Shown piece by piece: positions 23,863-39,200 of a DNA stretch of 64,000 nucleotides. The stretch lies in contig CM022944.1 in NCBI GenBank assembly GCA_012931725.1, positions 16,824,374 through 16,888,373 of the forward strand, given 5' to 3'. Within the stretch, counting starts at the first letter, position 1; each line of letters begins with the position of its first letter. The position numbers were made by a program, and so were the translations under genes. The DNA is from Litsea cubeba. Taxonomy: Eukaryota > Streptophyta > Magnoliopsida > Laurales > Lauraceae. Below the pieces are notes generated by a model. That model was not told where the DNA came from. It worked only from the letters and a program-made list of their open reading frames with translations, and searched no databases.

Positions 23863-26800
23863 TCCAAGCCCATGCCATGCATGTGGGGCCCTCCAGTCCC
23901 ATTCCCTTCATGATTGTGTACTACTATGGCTTGTGAAGAAAGGGTTGGTGGGCCATTTATCAATGATCAAAGTTTTTTTTTTTCCTTCCATGGATTATGA
24001 GTACATCACTGGTCCTTGACTTTTTCCTCACTGCATGAACTCCAGCCTACACATTTTTGGATTTTTCTTTTTTGTCTGTACACCTGATCTTTCAACTTCA
24101 TAATTCATGATGTCTGTTTTTATTATTATTATTTTTTTCATACTTGTACAAATCAAATTGATTCTCCTCTCTGTGGGGAGCCAAAGGAACTCATTGGGGC
24201 CCACCTTGTTAAATCCAAACCACTAAGAACAAATCAATTTCGTTGCTTTTAGTATTGAGCCACTCTGATCAGAGTAGAGCCGACTGCAGACTGATCAAAT
24301 TGTAAAACATGTGATTTGCCAGGGACCAACTTGTTTTTGGTGTTTTACCTTTACATGTGACCAATCGATTGGTCGGCCCTATTTTGATTGGGTATGAAGT
24401 TTGGCTCAACGCTAAGATTAAGGGTGACGTTTATTTTTAGCGTTTTCGGTTTAAGATCGAGTTTTTGGGCTGCCCTGGTGGGACACAATCTTAGGGTCCC
24501 TACCTTAGATGGGTCATAGCCCAAAACTGGGCCAATTGGACAAACCCAACCATTTCTTAAGCAAAGTTTCATTCGGCAGGGCACTCCAGTTGCCTATCAG
24601 TCTCTATGATTGTGCTTTCGTTATAACAAAAACATGATCTCAATTCATGTGGATAATAAGTAGTACCAAAAACTCAGACCTTTCATCATTTCTTTTGTGA
24701 CACCCAAAGTCCAACCACTTGTCCTTCCAGATTTTTTTTCTTCTCTATTTCAGATTACAATCTGTGATTACTGCTTTGATTCCTCCCTATTGAATTTGAG
24801 GCTGGGACCCGTTAAATAAGTCAAGATGCAGCACATCCATTAATACATGCTTTGCAAAACTTTTTGAGAACATATGATTGTTGATGTGGTGCATCCTGAT
24901 TGGAAGTATCACCTATTTGGTGAGTCTCTTCCCTATGGAATGCTCTTCTAGTTTTACTTACTTAAAACTAGAGCTGTTCAAGTGGAATTAAGATATCAGG
25001 ACCTGGACTGAGTCCGAGGATACTGTACACTGTGACACCATGAAGACTCAAGAATGATATTTGGTGACCTCAGGATCCGAGTGGTTTCAAGCCCCATGGG
25101 CCCCTGTGTTTCTTGTAGTTGAATTCAAAGAAATCCTGGGACTTGTATATCTAAATGTGCTTAAAATTGATGAAACAAATGTGAATAGAATCAAATAAAA
25201 CTGTCCCTTGAATGAGAATTAGGGGAGATGGGAAATGAATACGAGCCATCACCCTTTTTCTCTTTGATAATACTTTGTTGGAGTCCATTTGACAATAAAT
25301 TTCTATGTATTCAATTGCAATCAAACAAATGAAGCGGCCCCAAACCTGAGTCAGCCTGCTTGTACTGTTGGACACTCTGGATCTGATGTTAATGGATTCA
25401 GGTCTGAGCTGATCCAATGTCAAGATCTAGGTTATACGACAGCCCCAAGCAGGAAAAAAAAAAAAAAAAGCTACTGGGATGAAAGGGACAAAGCTTTAAA
25501 AAATATTAGATGATTCCATGGCATTACCAACACTTGGCGTGGAGGTGAGGCCGAGTGGCCCAACCGTACCAAAGAGGTTTGGTTTGGTGAGCCTCTTGCC
25601 TCAACTGCATGAAAGAGGATTGGTGGCTTGGTCATGTAGGTGTGGAGGTGAGGCACAGTGGCCCAATCATGAAGGATAGGCCTCATTGATCTTTTCTGGC
25701 TTCGTTTTGAATTGTTTAGGAACCTTGACGTCGCCTAGAGGGTTCCCCACGAAATGACCCAACCATTTTTTTGTCTCCTGTCAAAGTCCCACGTTGTTTT
25801 CATACCTGAAATTACTTTAGAAAGGGTACTGATTTGCTTTGTAGATGGCGGAGATTGAAAATTCTTTACCCCCCTTGTGAGGGGCTCCCACAAGTGAAAA
25901 TCTTGCTTTTTATGATAATAGCTCCTCGCTTTCTTTTATGTATTCACACCAACGAGCATACAAATATTGAAAAAAAATCTCCTGCCCAAGTGTGCATCCG
26001 AAACATCCCTCCTGAATTTCACAGGGTGAGGACAGGATCTATCTGAATGGACCGTATAGCGTACGTAGGAGAAAATTGTCCCTTAAATATTACAAAACGG
26101 TAGACTCAGTGACTCACTCCCTTTTGCTCATCACACTCAATCCACTACATTATGTGTAGTGCAATAGGGATGCCTGGTCATTCAGGTCTTCTATTTTGTA
26201 CTTTGATCATGTGTTTTATATGTCATTAATCTGACTATGGGACTGGTCTAGAATGGTGTGAAACTTGGTCCCACCACAATACCTAGAGGACTCTGATTCC
26301 TACTCACTTGGATTCCATCGGCCCACAATGAACTGATCATGCATCACTGATTGTTTTATTTTTATTTTATATAATTTTTTCATCACAAGTTTTCTTATGC
26401 TATCAATTTGATGTGGGCCCGATGCAGGTTTTAGTGGTATCTTGTTTGGCCTCAAATGTTGTAGTACTGAGATTCCAAGTGGTTTGTATTATGGAAGTGT
26501 CTCTCATTGCTTTAGATAAGATGTTGAATCCACCTAGAGCAAAACTACCATCCACATCTAGTAGTTGTTTTAGAGTGGTTTGTACTTATTTCATAGGTGC
26601 ACCCTACTCATGAAACTATATGGATAGGCTCGTACAATTGCAGAAGGTCTTGCTTCACAGAAGCAAAAGGTCGACGCAGAGAAAGAAGAAATTGCATGGT
26701 TGTTGATTTTACCCTATATTGTTATGTAGGGTAAACGCTTTCCCCTCCTGTCTTCCCACATCCAATTATCATGATGGTGTGTGGGACAATTTCAATTTGC

Positions 26801-27130
26801 TCCTTCTGTTGGTCCTAGAGAGGAAAATACATGATCTGATGAATGACACAATCAAAGGCAATCCGGAACAAGAGAAAGCAATGGCTGGAAAAAAATAGAA
26901 CTCAGTATTTATATATAGTCCAAGAAAGATGAACATGTTGCAGTCACTTCCATTTGTCATGGTTTGGGAATAACCAACTGAATTGTATGGAGGTTTCTCA
27001 TCATACCTTCACATCTAGTTAACATATAGAGAGTGAAACACCCCCATAAATCGCATGGAAATAGAAGTGCATAATTCCCTACGCGTGAGGGCGAGTTACT
27101 ATAAGAAAAGTGTCAAAAGCATGTATTACA
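23863..27130. other. Intergenic region and 3' ends of two convergent genes
   Basis: It contains the 3' untranslated regions of the LRR gene (left) and the aminopeptidase gene (right), which converge. No further gene is supported. Near 25540-25680 a GTGGAGGTGAGGC...GTGGCCCAA block occurs twice about 100 bp apart. Short open frames here are not recognisable. Confidence 0.5.
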
Positions 27131-27211
27131 CTATGAAGCCAAGCTTTTTGAAGCAATCTCAAAGACGTTCTCAGACAGTCCATTTGCCGACATTATCATC
27201 TCCAGTTGTGC
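27131..27211 (-). CDS. Aminopeptidase last coding exon
   Basis: Encodes AQLEMIMSANGLSENVFEIA and then SKSLAS-stop, the PepN C-terminus. The stop is TAG at 27131-27133. The 3' UTR continues left; its end was not located. Confidence 0.95.
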   Translation of the reverse strand, partial: AQLEMIMSANGLSENVFEIASKSLAS

Positions 27212-30200
27212 CTGTTACACGCCAAGACCTTTCCATTAGGAATCCAAGATGAGAAAAGTAAAAGTTCATATAGAATTATCTGCCTGTTACCCAGTCTTTC
27301 CACTAGGAATCTAAGATCTAGGCTCACTCCAAGGTTGGTCATGCTTTTCTAGGCTATAAACCAACCTGAGTCATAGATGGATCAAGGTTTCAGCCCTCTA
27401 CTGCCCTCAATGTCCATATACATGTTAATCAAAGGGAACCAAACAGATGGAACATGTCAGGATGGCCCCACACAGGTGCAGATGTCCATATGTCAACCAA
27501 GATTTTACAATAACATTAAGACATGGACACGAAGGTCTATTTCCAGATGGCTGCACATGTCAAGGTGGTTCCCACTTACGTAGGTGCTGCACTTCAAATT
27601 AATCGGATGAGACTGTATTTGACATTGTTGGAGTAGGCAAGGGTAACAAACATCTCCACTACATTCAAATCATGGAACACATGCCAACATGGGCAATGAG
27701 ACAGTGACAAGCATTGAACTTAAACTAAAATGGTGAGTTGGCCATGACAGCCCCTACATGCCAGATTTGCCACTACGTTAAAACAGTAAAAAATAGATAA
27801 TCATGTAGAAAATAGATGAAGAAGAATCCAAAATAGATGGAGTCAGGCTTTGATGATGATGTGAAATATAACCAAAACTAATAACAAGAAGAAACCTCAA
27901 AAAGTAGCGGACCAAAATAGTATATTGTTAAGTACTGCTCTAGTAATAACATCTGCTATAACCACCACAACAATGAGTGCGAGTGACAAAGTTATACATG
28001 TGTAAGTATTGTTTTTGTAATAACATCTTTTATAACTACCACAACAACTTAGTTGCATAAAGCAAAGTAGACTAAAAATAATTGTACCTTAGCAAGAGCT
28101 TGTCTGGTCTCATCATAACGCCTCCATCTTGAGAAGGCTGAAACCATGCGAGAAGCCACCTGAAATCCATGCAGTAAACAATAACCACAAGGAATAAATT
28201 GACAAAAACAAATTAATAACAAAAACTAGGTGACTGATGCAGCCTCTCACTCAAACAGATGTATGGCTCAAACTCTAAAATAAAAAAAAATAAATAAATT
28301 GAAAAGGACCTGTGGATTTATTTTGTCAAGTTGCAACACAATCTCCCCCAAGAATTTGTAGCCTGATCCATCCTTAGCATGGAAACTCACAGGAGATCCG
28401 CAAAAGCCTCCTATCAGTGCGTACACCTATTGTACAAAGAAACCAAACCCAATGGAAATTCAATGAGCGAAACTCCACAAATCATAGAAAACATAGGACC
28501 AGCCCATCAGTGGATCAGGCTTGTAGATATGGATCTAGTCTGCACACTATATGCCACCAATAAATTAGAGTGCATTTGAGCATTTCCAATATAGCATTTT
28601 GAAACCCAACTTGAGCAGTAAACAAATCAGAAAATAGAATTGAAATGATCTTTTTCCATCTTTTCCACAGAAATCAATGTTACCAATTGCCAGTGACAAT
28701 GAGTTGGAGCATGAAAAGCTTAAAAACAATATTTCATACTCTAACCTGACATGATCCGTATACTGAAATTGGTTGCACTCATATAAAGTAGAGAGAAGTA
28801 GATACCCATCCATTTTGCCAACATATTCATGCCGCGTATGATTTGGTGAACATCCAAACAATACTTAGAAGCAGCGAAAAATAAAGGACTTAAAAATAAC
28901 CTTGTTGGGATTGCACATGTCAAAAGCAGGATGCTTCAATAAGTTCTTGACATTCTCGACATTTCCTGGAATGTTGGACATGGCTTGAAGGGTAAACCAT
29001 TTGTTTACAACCTGAAAAAAAAAGGAACAAACTCCATTATGAAGATTTTAAAGAAGCTTTGTTTGCCACCACTTCGTTTACTACCCTAACCACAAAAACA
29101 ATTGAAGAAGCTTTGCTTGCTACATCTTCAATTACTACCATAGCCATTAAAAAAAAAATTTAATGGTCTTTCCATATAAATCACTAGTGGAACTGCTTCA
29201 ATTATGTCCATCAATACAAGCAGCAGCTCCTTTATGTCTGTCTTCAGGGGGTTGCAAAAGCTCCCATACACTGGCAAGCATGAGAAGGTGGCCTGACGCA
29301 CATTATATTTTACTCTTCTATCTGTTTTATTTATTTATTTTGTGCTTCTTTTGCTCATAAGTAAATCTGTCTAACCAAATAATCAATTGATGTTATAAAC
29401 CGGATAGAAGTCCAACAATTCGTTATTTGACAAAATCACAGCCTAATTTTTACTCAGGACCAAACAGCCCTTAAGAATAAAATATATCATTACACAAAAA
29501 ATAGAATAGGTGGCATCTATTTGGACCCAACAAATCTTAGTTTTGTTGACCTTCAATGCATAGTGATTCTGATACATCCAGATTCTAATTAGCCACCACA
29601 ACCCTCTTGTTTAATAGGAAAACATTGTTGCAGTCTACATCCAGATTCTAATTGGTCACAACCCTCTTGTTTAATAGGAAAACATTGGTGCAGTCTACTA
29701 GAGGAGAGCTATCACGTGCAAATGAAGCGATAAATGAGTTACCATTACAAGTAGCTCTGGCTAAAAAGGAAGTTTATTCCACTCACAGATTTCTCCCCTC
29801 CAACTGCAAACATTGACGGGGGCAAACTAGGTTGATGGGAAAATCAAGTATCAGTTAGGATTTAGAAGAACAGGTTGTAGCATAATGAGACTATAATTAA
29901 GGCTATTGTTGTTAGAGATTATCTTTAAATTTAGAAGGATTTTGGGAGCTTCATTGAGTGATGATGATGAGGTGATCGCAGTAATAGTGCGGTAGCTCTT
30001 AGCCTCTTACAGTGACATTATAGTTAAGGAAAGTAGCGCATGTAAGAAATATCATCTTGTGGATCAGATGTGCTTAAGGCATCAACAGTGATGATCGATA
30101 CGATTGCTGATCAGATCTTGAAGATTGGGATTGCTTCTCTTTTGGGAATAATTATGATAATGTGTTTGCACTAACAGAGAGATGGTTATCATTATTATTA

Positions 30201-33200
30201 TTTAAGAAAAAGGGGAAGTTCGATTAATTATGATCGTCCAATGGGTCTTACGGATTTTATTAATGCTACTACTACTGTTGATGTTGTTGCTATTTGTGAT
30301 TATTGCCCTAACATAGGAGATCTGTTAGTGAGGTGATTGGAGCTCATGGAGGTAATATTTGTAGTGTTTCTTCTTAGGAGGGTGTTTTGTGGTGGTATTA
30401 CCCACTCTTCAGTCGCTTCTTTGTTGTATTTGACCATTTTGACTGCTGTTCAAATAGTTATTACAGGGTTGTTTGATTTAAATAAATCCCTTATTTTAGC
30501 AAAAAATAAAAAATCCCCTTATATTGGAATCTAACCCCTTTGAACATGGAAGCCTATTTTACAAAGTAGTATCTGCTAGTAGCCAATAATGAGTCCGAAC
30601 TTAAAATTTTTTTTTTTTAATGATCAAAAGGGTATGCTTATGATGCTTTTTTTTAAGGATCAGCTTCTGATTCTTGCGAATGTAGCTTTGTCAGGTTATG
30701 AATTTCTATTTATTGTAATAAAAACTTGGGTTTCAATCTGGCTTTTCTCTAGTGTATCATATTCCACTACCTCTTCTACTTATTACTACATTAAATTTTG
30801 TAAAATTTTCTCTTCTTCTCATACATACTCATAATAATTTTTCTTTCCATGGTACCTTTCAAGGAGTTGGGTACCCAGAGTCACTGGATTTGCATCAGTT
30901 AGACCCAGACTACAGCCTTTTTGTTTGAGAGAATGTTTGGCACAGGTCAGCCCATCCTTCCATCATCCAGATCCTTCATCCGGCAGTACTCATCAGGGCT
31001 AGGCAACAGAATGAATGTTTCCCCCCTTGAACAAATCCTGGCATCCAAATAGGCAGTTTTGCAATTAATATGTACCATGGGTTATCTTTTTCATTTAACT
31101 GCCCATTAGGAACCCAGCCATTAGATGGACAGGTTTGTCCAGGAGGAGTTCCTTCCAGCAGCACTACCCATCCATTTGGGACTCATTTTGGTCTGAATGA
31201 AAGGAGTGACCTCACCGTACAGAATACCGGCTCTAAAGATCTACTGAAATGATAAGAAAAAGGATTTTCCTTGGATCACATGGCATTATAATATATAATG
31301 AGAAATCATAGAGATATCAGAAAATAAATGAACGACAATTAATTAAGAATCACTCACTGGTCCTTGAATTAACAAATGAGGGAACTCACCAAAAAGTCAT
31401 TCTCCCACTTCTTATAGAAGTGGGACAGAATGTCATCACGAACTTTACTTGGTTTTTGAGCAATTGCTGCTACAGCTGCAAACTGGTCAGTCATGTTTGT
31501 AGCAGTATTGTACTCGTGAAGTGCAAGTTCCGTAATCTCTGGCTCTTCCAATAGAGCAAGGTAGGCTAGATGCAAAATAAAGTAACAGTCAGCATCGCTT
31601 GTATATCCATGTTCTATGCTATGAATATGAAGTAAGACACATACCAAGAGCTAAGTTCTTCAGAGCACGCCTGGCCATGTTATGATGGTTAAACAAATAC
31701 TCTTCGGAGCTGCTGTTGTTTTTTACCTGAAAGAATTAAAAGTATGCAGTTAAAAGTTATTTAACATAGAAAAACTTCACATAAATGCCACAAACATGGA
31801 TCAAAATAGCAGCCGCTAGGCATAGCGGTGAAGACCACTACGCTAAATAGCATTTAGCTCTGTTCACATCCGTAGAGGCCGCTACGGTCCGCTATGAGGC
31901 CGCTACACCCGCTACGGAGTGAGACAGATTCCAACTTTCCAAAAAAATTTAAAATGTATAAGACTTATTTCTTTTCTTTTTCTCTCCAAATAACATTTTT
32001 ACATAACTCTTCTACCATTTTATGTTTAAAAGAACACCAAAAAGCACAAGATCTCGCCGAATTACAGACGATACAGAGAATTCTTCTCAAGGATTCTTCT
32101 CTAAGTACATCCTATTGGACACCCCTTTGGTAGAGGTATTCTTTTCTCTAGGTACTCTTAAGTCTTAAGTCTTGACTTCATGACATAGTTTCTTTTCTTT
32201 TCTTTATTAAATGAGCCTTTCATTAGTTTCTAAGTTAGCATAACTAAGCAACATGAATACATGTGAAAAAAAATGATCATTACTATTATTTTCTATTTAT
32301 ACAGCAGTATCTATTTATACAGCAGTATAGGACTTCATACAATGAGGGGACCGGCACCCCCCCTTAGCTTAGTTACTTTTGCAAAATATATAAATATATA
32401 CATTTTCTCTCATTTTCCAATATTCTAGATTTTCTACAACTTTTTTCAGATTTTTTTGATGATTTTTTCAAATCGCACCGTTACGCTACGTACCGTTTTG
32501 GCAGCGGGTGTAGCTATTTCATCCTTGGCCACAAATAAGACTGCTAGAACTAATACCCAGATTATTATAATCTGATCTGGACAGTATTGGGCATTCGATC
32601 ATCAGCAATGGGGCATAAGAGAGCCCAACACAGTGCTCATACAAAATTGCCTTAAAGAAGGGCCCATAATTAAGGGACCATAAAAGTGACACTACCTTAA
32701 GGCAGTGAGATAAAAGGATACATCTCTAACGAAGAGATCATCTAACATGACCATCAAGAGGGGACCACAAGTTTGATACACTAATACTACCTGTTGGATC
32801 TTTTTTTTTTTTTTCACAATTATGGCACAGTTATAAAATACATAATATTGGGCTCCTTAAACCTAAAGTCAGGGTTTACTACAACATGTCAAACATTCTG
32901 TATCCAAGTTATTACTATTGCAATGTAACAGGATCTTGTAGTTGTAGGTGATCCACTTAATAACTTTTTCAATCTATGAAAATGTAACCACTTAGAAGTA
33001 ATCTCAGATTTATATAAATCAAATGCATGGAAAACAAATTGGAAAGCATACCGTAGTGAGAAAATCATTTTTCAGTTGAAGAGCAAGTTCCTTTCTGATG
33101 AAAGATCGAACAGCATGCACAGCATCTGGATCTGCAACTTTCATCATATCCATGATCTCCCCCTCACCAGGTAGAACGATCACCTTTGCAATAAATTCCT

Positions 33201-36200
33201 AATAAATGCAAAGCAACTACACTCAATTAGTGCTTATTGACTGCAATAGCAATAAAACATTGCAGTTAGAAGCAATCTTACCTTATCCAAGGTGGAGTCA
33301 CAGAGTATACATTTGACCCCATCCACAAACTTTGGGTTCAGAACTAATGGCTTGTCTTGTTGGAAATCAGACACAAGGTTAAGCATCAGCTTCCTTGCCA
33401 AAACCTGACCCGACTCCCAGCTGAAGCATGAAACAACTCAGAACTGTTATCCATCAAACAAACAACAACAATAACAATAATAAAAGGAAAGATCATAAAC
33501 AGCCAGATGTATCACTAGCAAGTCTCAGCAAATGCCACAGTGGGGTCCACCTTTCACTAGGGAAAACTGTTTGATTTCCACATAACAAGTGATGTTCCAG
33601 AAGATTACGATGCTTAAAAGTAACTCAACATTGCAATGTTACTTACCAAAAAAAAATAAAATTTTGCAATGTTTAAAGCAAATTCCACATGGTGGGGTCC
33701 ACCTTTCACTATTGAATTGTTCCTTCAACATGCCTAAAGTAACTAAAAATCATACTATATAATCACTATTGCAATGATAAACCTTCAACATGCCTAAAGT
33801 AACTCAAAATCATACTATATAATCACTATTGCAATGATTAATGCGCATAACTGAAAACTGTTAACTCACATCAAAGAAAAAATTGAGGGAGGACTATACT
33901 CTGTTGAGGATTTTTTACTGTTTTGAGCCTCTGGAAAAGCATGATTTCTTGGTGCCCAACTCCATATATGTGGGGCTCTCAAACGATCCTATTTCCAAAA
34001 GATCCATAGTTTGATATGACGGGCCCCACAATGGTCAATGAGATGCATAAAAAATCAAAATCACCCCAGACTGTTAAGTGTAAGACCACAATTATCCATT
34101 CTTCTGTCTGTTTGTGAGACACCGTTGCATTCTCTTCTTAACCTTCCTATTGCAGTTTCACAACAGGGCTAGAACTTTCTAATCAGACACGTAAGGAACA
34201 CCCCATCTACAATAAGGCTCATAAGAGATTACTGAATAATGCACCCCTCTAGTATGGAAGTTTGGCGTCAAGAAACTGAGTTTCCTGTGGCCCATGCTTA
34301 AAAAAGATATTAAAAAGGAGACATATACCAAATTTAGATTAAAAAAGAGACCCTGGGTCAGTATAAGAGACATATACCAACCAAAAAAGTAACACAGTGT
34401 TCAAGAGAGTAAAACAATTGGGCTACAAAATCTCCATCTATTTGTTTTGCCAAAACATTGGCCACTTCACAAGCATCCCTCAAAATGACAAATATTAACC
34501 TCCTTAAATCTGCATAAATCCTTGATCCCATTTCAAATGCACTGAACCTTCCAAGGACTATCTTGGAACTTAAATGTCCATCATATTTGAGTATAATCTC
34601 CTGATGACTTGTAATACCTCAAGAGGAGAGGTAATAGAGGATCCAACTGGACAACAGGATTCCATTTAACTGGTGCATTGCACACAAACCTGGGCAAGTA
34701 ACACCACTGTTAGCGCTGACAATCGGATCCCCATATGAGGGTACCCAGCCCAGCTTGACCCTCAAAAAGCCTGCAAAATGAGGGCTTCTGTTTTTCTTAA
34801 ACAGGCCAAGGGCCGAGCTTGGACAAAATCTTTGCAGGCCAGCCAATCTGAGTGCCGACCTTGGACAATACTAGGCTCGGCCCAGCCAGCCCAGCCCTTC
34901 TACATATCTTATTTAAATATGTATGTTGATTTATTTGTGCATATATGTGGGTTTATTCAATCACGATTTTCATGCGATTCTATGTAATTTTTATGTAAAT
35001 AATACGCGCATGACTCTTTTTCTGGCAATGGCTTTTCTACATACAGTTGCTGTACAAGTGGATTAATTTGAGCATATATGTGGGTTTATTTGAACATAAT
35101 TCTTATGTGGTCCTTAATAGCATGAGATCACTTCTCTTATAGGGTCTAATGTTTAGCCTCATATTTAGAATCAACTCCAATGGCCCAACTTTTGTATGGG
35201 CAACAACTTGGAAGAAAAAAAGTGCTACAAAATCCCAATGGCATGTTGTGGATGAAATTACAAGGCAATTATTTTCTTTCTTTTTATATAGGATCCATTT
35301 GTTTGTGCGGTATTTAATTCACGAGAATTTACCAGTATCATCAAATAGTCTTCGCTTAGATAGTAAATGACTGCTTGACCATCACCCTACTAAATTAGAT
35401 TGTACTAGAGTGGTGCTTTCATCTACCACCATGGTTCTTATCACATTGCATTGATGGTCCCAAGCTCGGATAAAGGAGTGTTAAGGTCAGGCTTACACAC
35501 GGTGCCCAATAGCAGTGTAGAAGCATTAAAAAATACCTGAATTTCTTCTCTTCAGGCCCTGGGCCTTCCCTGGCACAAAAGGCCTAGGTAGTACAAGCCC
35601 TTTCACAGGCTTTGGCCCATCCTGCATATTTTGAACGTATGCCTTCGACAACCCCAATCCCGGCCCTTTGGATTTGAGACCTAATGAAATTTCGTTGGGG
35701 CGTCCCTTACTTAGCGACGCGCTGTATGGTCCAGGTACAGTGATAAGTGAGCAAGGACCGCTGCATCGGCGCCCGGGTGCAGTGCTAAATAGGCAAGGGT
35801 CCTCACATTTTATTGGACGAGTGTGGGGGGTAAGGAAGCTAGTCCAAAATAGAAGGCTGAGATTGGGCACTTGGAACATTGGGAGCCTAACTGGGAAACT
35901 TATGGAAGTGGTGGATACAATGGAAAGGAGACGAATCGCAATTGCTTGCTTGTAAGAGACAAGATGGGTGGGACACAAAGCAAAAGAGATTGAGAGGACC
36001 GGGTATAAGTTATGGTATACGGGACTTAATAGATCGAGGAATGGGGTCGGCATAGTGGTAAACAAGGACTTAAAGGAAGATGTAGTGAATGTAAAGCTCT
36101 ATGGAGATATGATTATTGCAATTAAGTTAGTATTAGGAGAAGAGATAGTGAACGTAATTAGTGCTTATGCCCCCCAGGTGGGCTTAGGAGATGGACATAA

Positions 36201-39200
36201 GGAGAAGTTTTGGGAAGACTTGGAAGGAGTGCTACTAGAGATACCCCAAGGAGAGATGGTCTTCATAGGAGGTGATTTGAACGGTCATGTAGGACGTGAC
36301 GTAGATGGATACATAGGAGTACACGGGGGACATGGGTACGGTAATAGAAATGAAGAAGGGAAGGATATCTTGGAGTTTTCAGTGGCTTATGATCTCATGG
36401 TAACTAACACATTTTTTAGTAAGAGAGAGGAACATTTGGTGACTTATAAGAGTGGCTCATCGAGGACACAATTGACTTCTTCTTAACTAGGAAAAGAGAC
36501 CGTTTAGCTTGTAAAGATTGTAAGGTTATACCGGGGGAGAGCTTGACTTCCCAACATAGGTTGTTGATCATAGATGTGCAGTTACAAAGGTGGACTAGAA
36601 AAAAGAAGTTGTATAGATGCTCAAGGACTAAATGGTGGAACCTGAAAGGTGATAAGCAACTAGCTTTAAGGGAAAGAGTACTAGAGGAAGACGTTTGGGC
36701 GACAGATGAGAGTGCAAATAATATGTGGGATAAGGTAGCACAGTGTATTCGGAGGGTAGGGAAAGAAGTCTTAGGAGAATCTAAAGGGGGTGCTCCGGTA
36801 CAGAAAGAGGCATGGTGGTGGAGCGAAGCCGTCCAAGACAAGATAAGAGTTAAAAGAGAGTGCTTTAAAATTTGGCAAAAGGATCGAATTGAAGCGAACT
36901 TGCAGAGGTATAAAGAAGCAAAAAGAGAAACCAAAAAGGTAGTTAGTGAGGCCAAGGCAAAGGCATTTGAGGAGCTATATAGGCGACTTGACACTAAGGA
37001 AGGCGAAAGAGAGATATTCAAGCTTGCTAAAACTAGAGATCGGCGGACCAAGGACTTAAACCAAGTTAAATGCATTAAGGATGAGGATGAAAATGTATTA
37101 GTAAAGGAGGAGGAGATAAAGGAGCGTTGGAAGAGCTACTTCTACAAGTTATTTAACGAAAGCAGTAGTAGTGACATACAATTGGGGCAGCTTACCATTT
37201 CTCGAGAAGAAGCGAATCATATGTTCTATAGGAGAATCAGTAGGGAAGAAGTTAAAGAAGTATTGAAAAGAATGAAGAATGGAAAAGCGGTTGGGCCAGA
37301 TGGTATGCCTATTGAGGTCTGGAGGTGCTTGGGGGAGGATGGTATTAGTTGGTTGACAAAGCTTTTTAATGTAGTGCTAAAGAGCAAGAAGATGCCTAAT
37401 GCATGGAGGAAAAGTATTCTTATACCCATATACAAGAACAAAGGAGATATTCAGAACTGTGCGAACTACCGCGGGATTAAATTGATGAGCCATACGATGA
37501 AATTATGGGAGAGAGTTATTGAGAGAAGACTAAGAAGAACAACAAATATTCCAGAGAATCAATTTGGTTTCATGCCTGGGAGATCAACCATGGAGGCTAT
37601 CTTTCTCCTGAGGAGGTTAATGGAACAGTATAGAGAAGGTAAGAGAGATTTACATATGGTGTTTATTGACTTGGAGAAGGCCTATGACCGGGTTCCTAGG
37701 GAGATTCTTTGGAAAGTTCTGGAAAAGAAAAGAGTTTGTGTCGCTTATATTGAGGCGATAAAGGATATGTATGATAGAGTCGTGACATCTATAAGGACGA
37801 CTGGCGGCGAAACTAAGGAGTTTCCTATCACGATTGGTCTACACCAAGGCTCAGCGTTAAGCCCGTACTTGTTTGCCCTAGTTATGGATGAGATTACAAG
37901 ACATATCCAGGATGAGGTGCCGTGGTGTATGCTATTTGCAGATGACATTGTTTTAATGGATGAGACGAGAGAAGGAGTGAATGCTAAACTTGAATTGTGG
38001 CGGAAAACATTAGAGACAAAAGGGTTTAGGCTAAGTCGATGCAAAACGGAATATATGGAATGCAAGTTTAGTCAAAGTAGGACACCTGGTAACATAGAAG
38101 TAAGTTTGGGCACACAAAAGATAGTAGAAAAAGAAAACTTTAGGTACCTTGGATCTATAGTGCAACAGGATGGAGGGATTGATACTGATGTAAGTCACAG
38201 GATTCAAGCCGGGTGGACCAAATGGAGGAGTGCTTCGGGGGTCTTGTGTGATCGGAAAGTCCCCCTCAAGGTTAAAGGAAAGTCTTATAAGGTGGCGGTA
38301 CGGCCAGCGTTGTTATATGGATCAGAGTGTTGGGCAGTAAAGCATAATCATGTCAAGAAGATGGAAGTTGCGGAGATGAGAATGCTAAGATGGATGTGCG
38401 GGATCACAAGGAGAGATAGGATTAGGAATGAGGAGATTAGGGGCAGAGTAGGAATAGTACCGATTGGAGATAAAATGAAAGAAAATCGACTGAGATGGTT
38501 CGGCCATGTTATAAGGCGTCCAATAGAGGCACCTGTTAAAAGGTGTGAAAGCATGGAGTTTGCCAAGAGTAGGAGAGGGAGAGGGAGACCCAAGAGAAGT
38601 TGGAAAGAAACTATTAAACATGATCTTGCCTACATGGATCTAACGGAGGACATGGCCCTAAACAGATTTGATTGGCGTCGTCAAATCCATATAGCCGACT
38701 CCACCTAGTGGGAAAAGGCTTGGTTTGGTTCTTTTTCGAACGGTTACTTTGGTTGAATTTTTGGCAACCAGACCAAATCTCATGTCCAATTGTAGAACAA
38801 TCACCAAGATCCAAGCCTTGTTCCAACTATGTTGGGTTGGCTAAATTAATTCTTTTTCTCTACTCAGAATTCACATTCGGGTTGCAACAAAAGTTTTACG
38901 TTGGCTGTCAACCTACCTAACACAACCCTCCTTTATCTGGGCTTGGGACTCACAGTAAAACTGGTGAAGCTCTTTATTTATTTATTTTGGAGAAAGGTAA
39001 ATGAAAAAGATGTTGTTCAGAAAGCATACCGATTGAACTCATCACAATCATTGGCAAGTAGGAAAAATAAGTCATCATCTGTGAGGTCAGAATCAAGACG
39101 GATGGGAGCACTGTAACCACGCAGTATAGATGGTATTGGGCGTTCAGATACATCAGAGAACACAAATTCTTCTTCCTTCTGCTTGGTACCAACAACACAA

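Noticed and set aside
36416..38621. Several minus-strand frames within the LINE
   Set aside because: They are antisense shadows of the endonuclease/reverse transcriptase frame.
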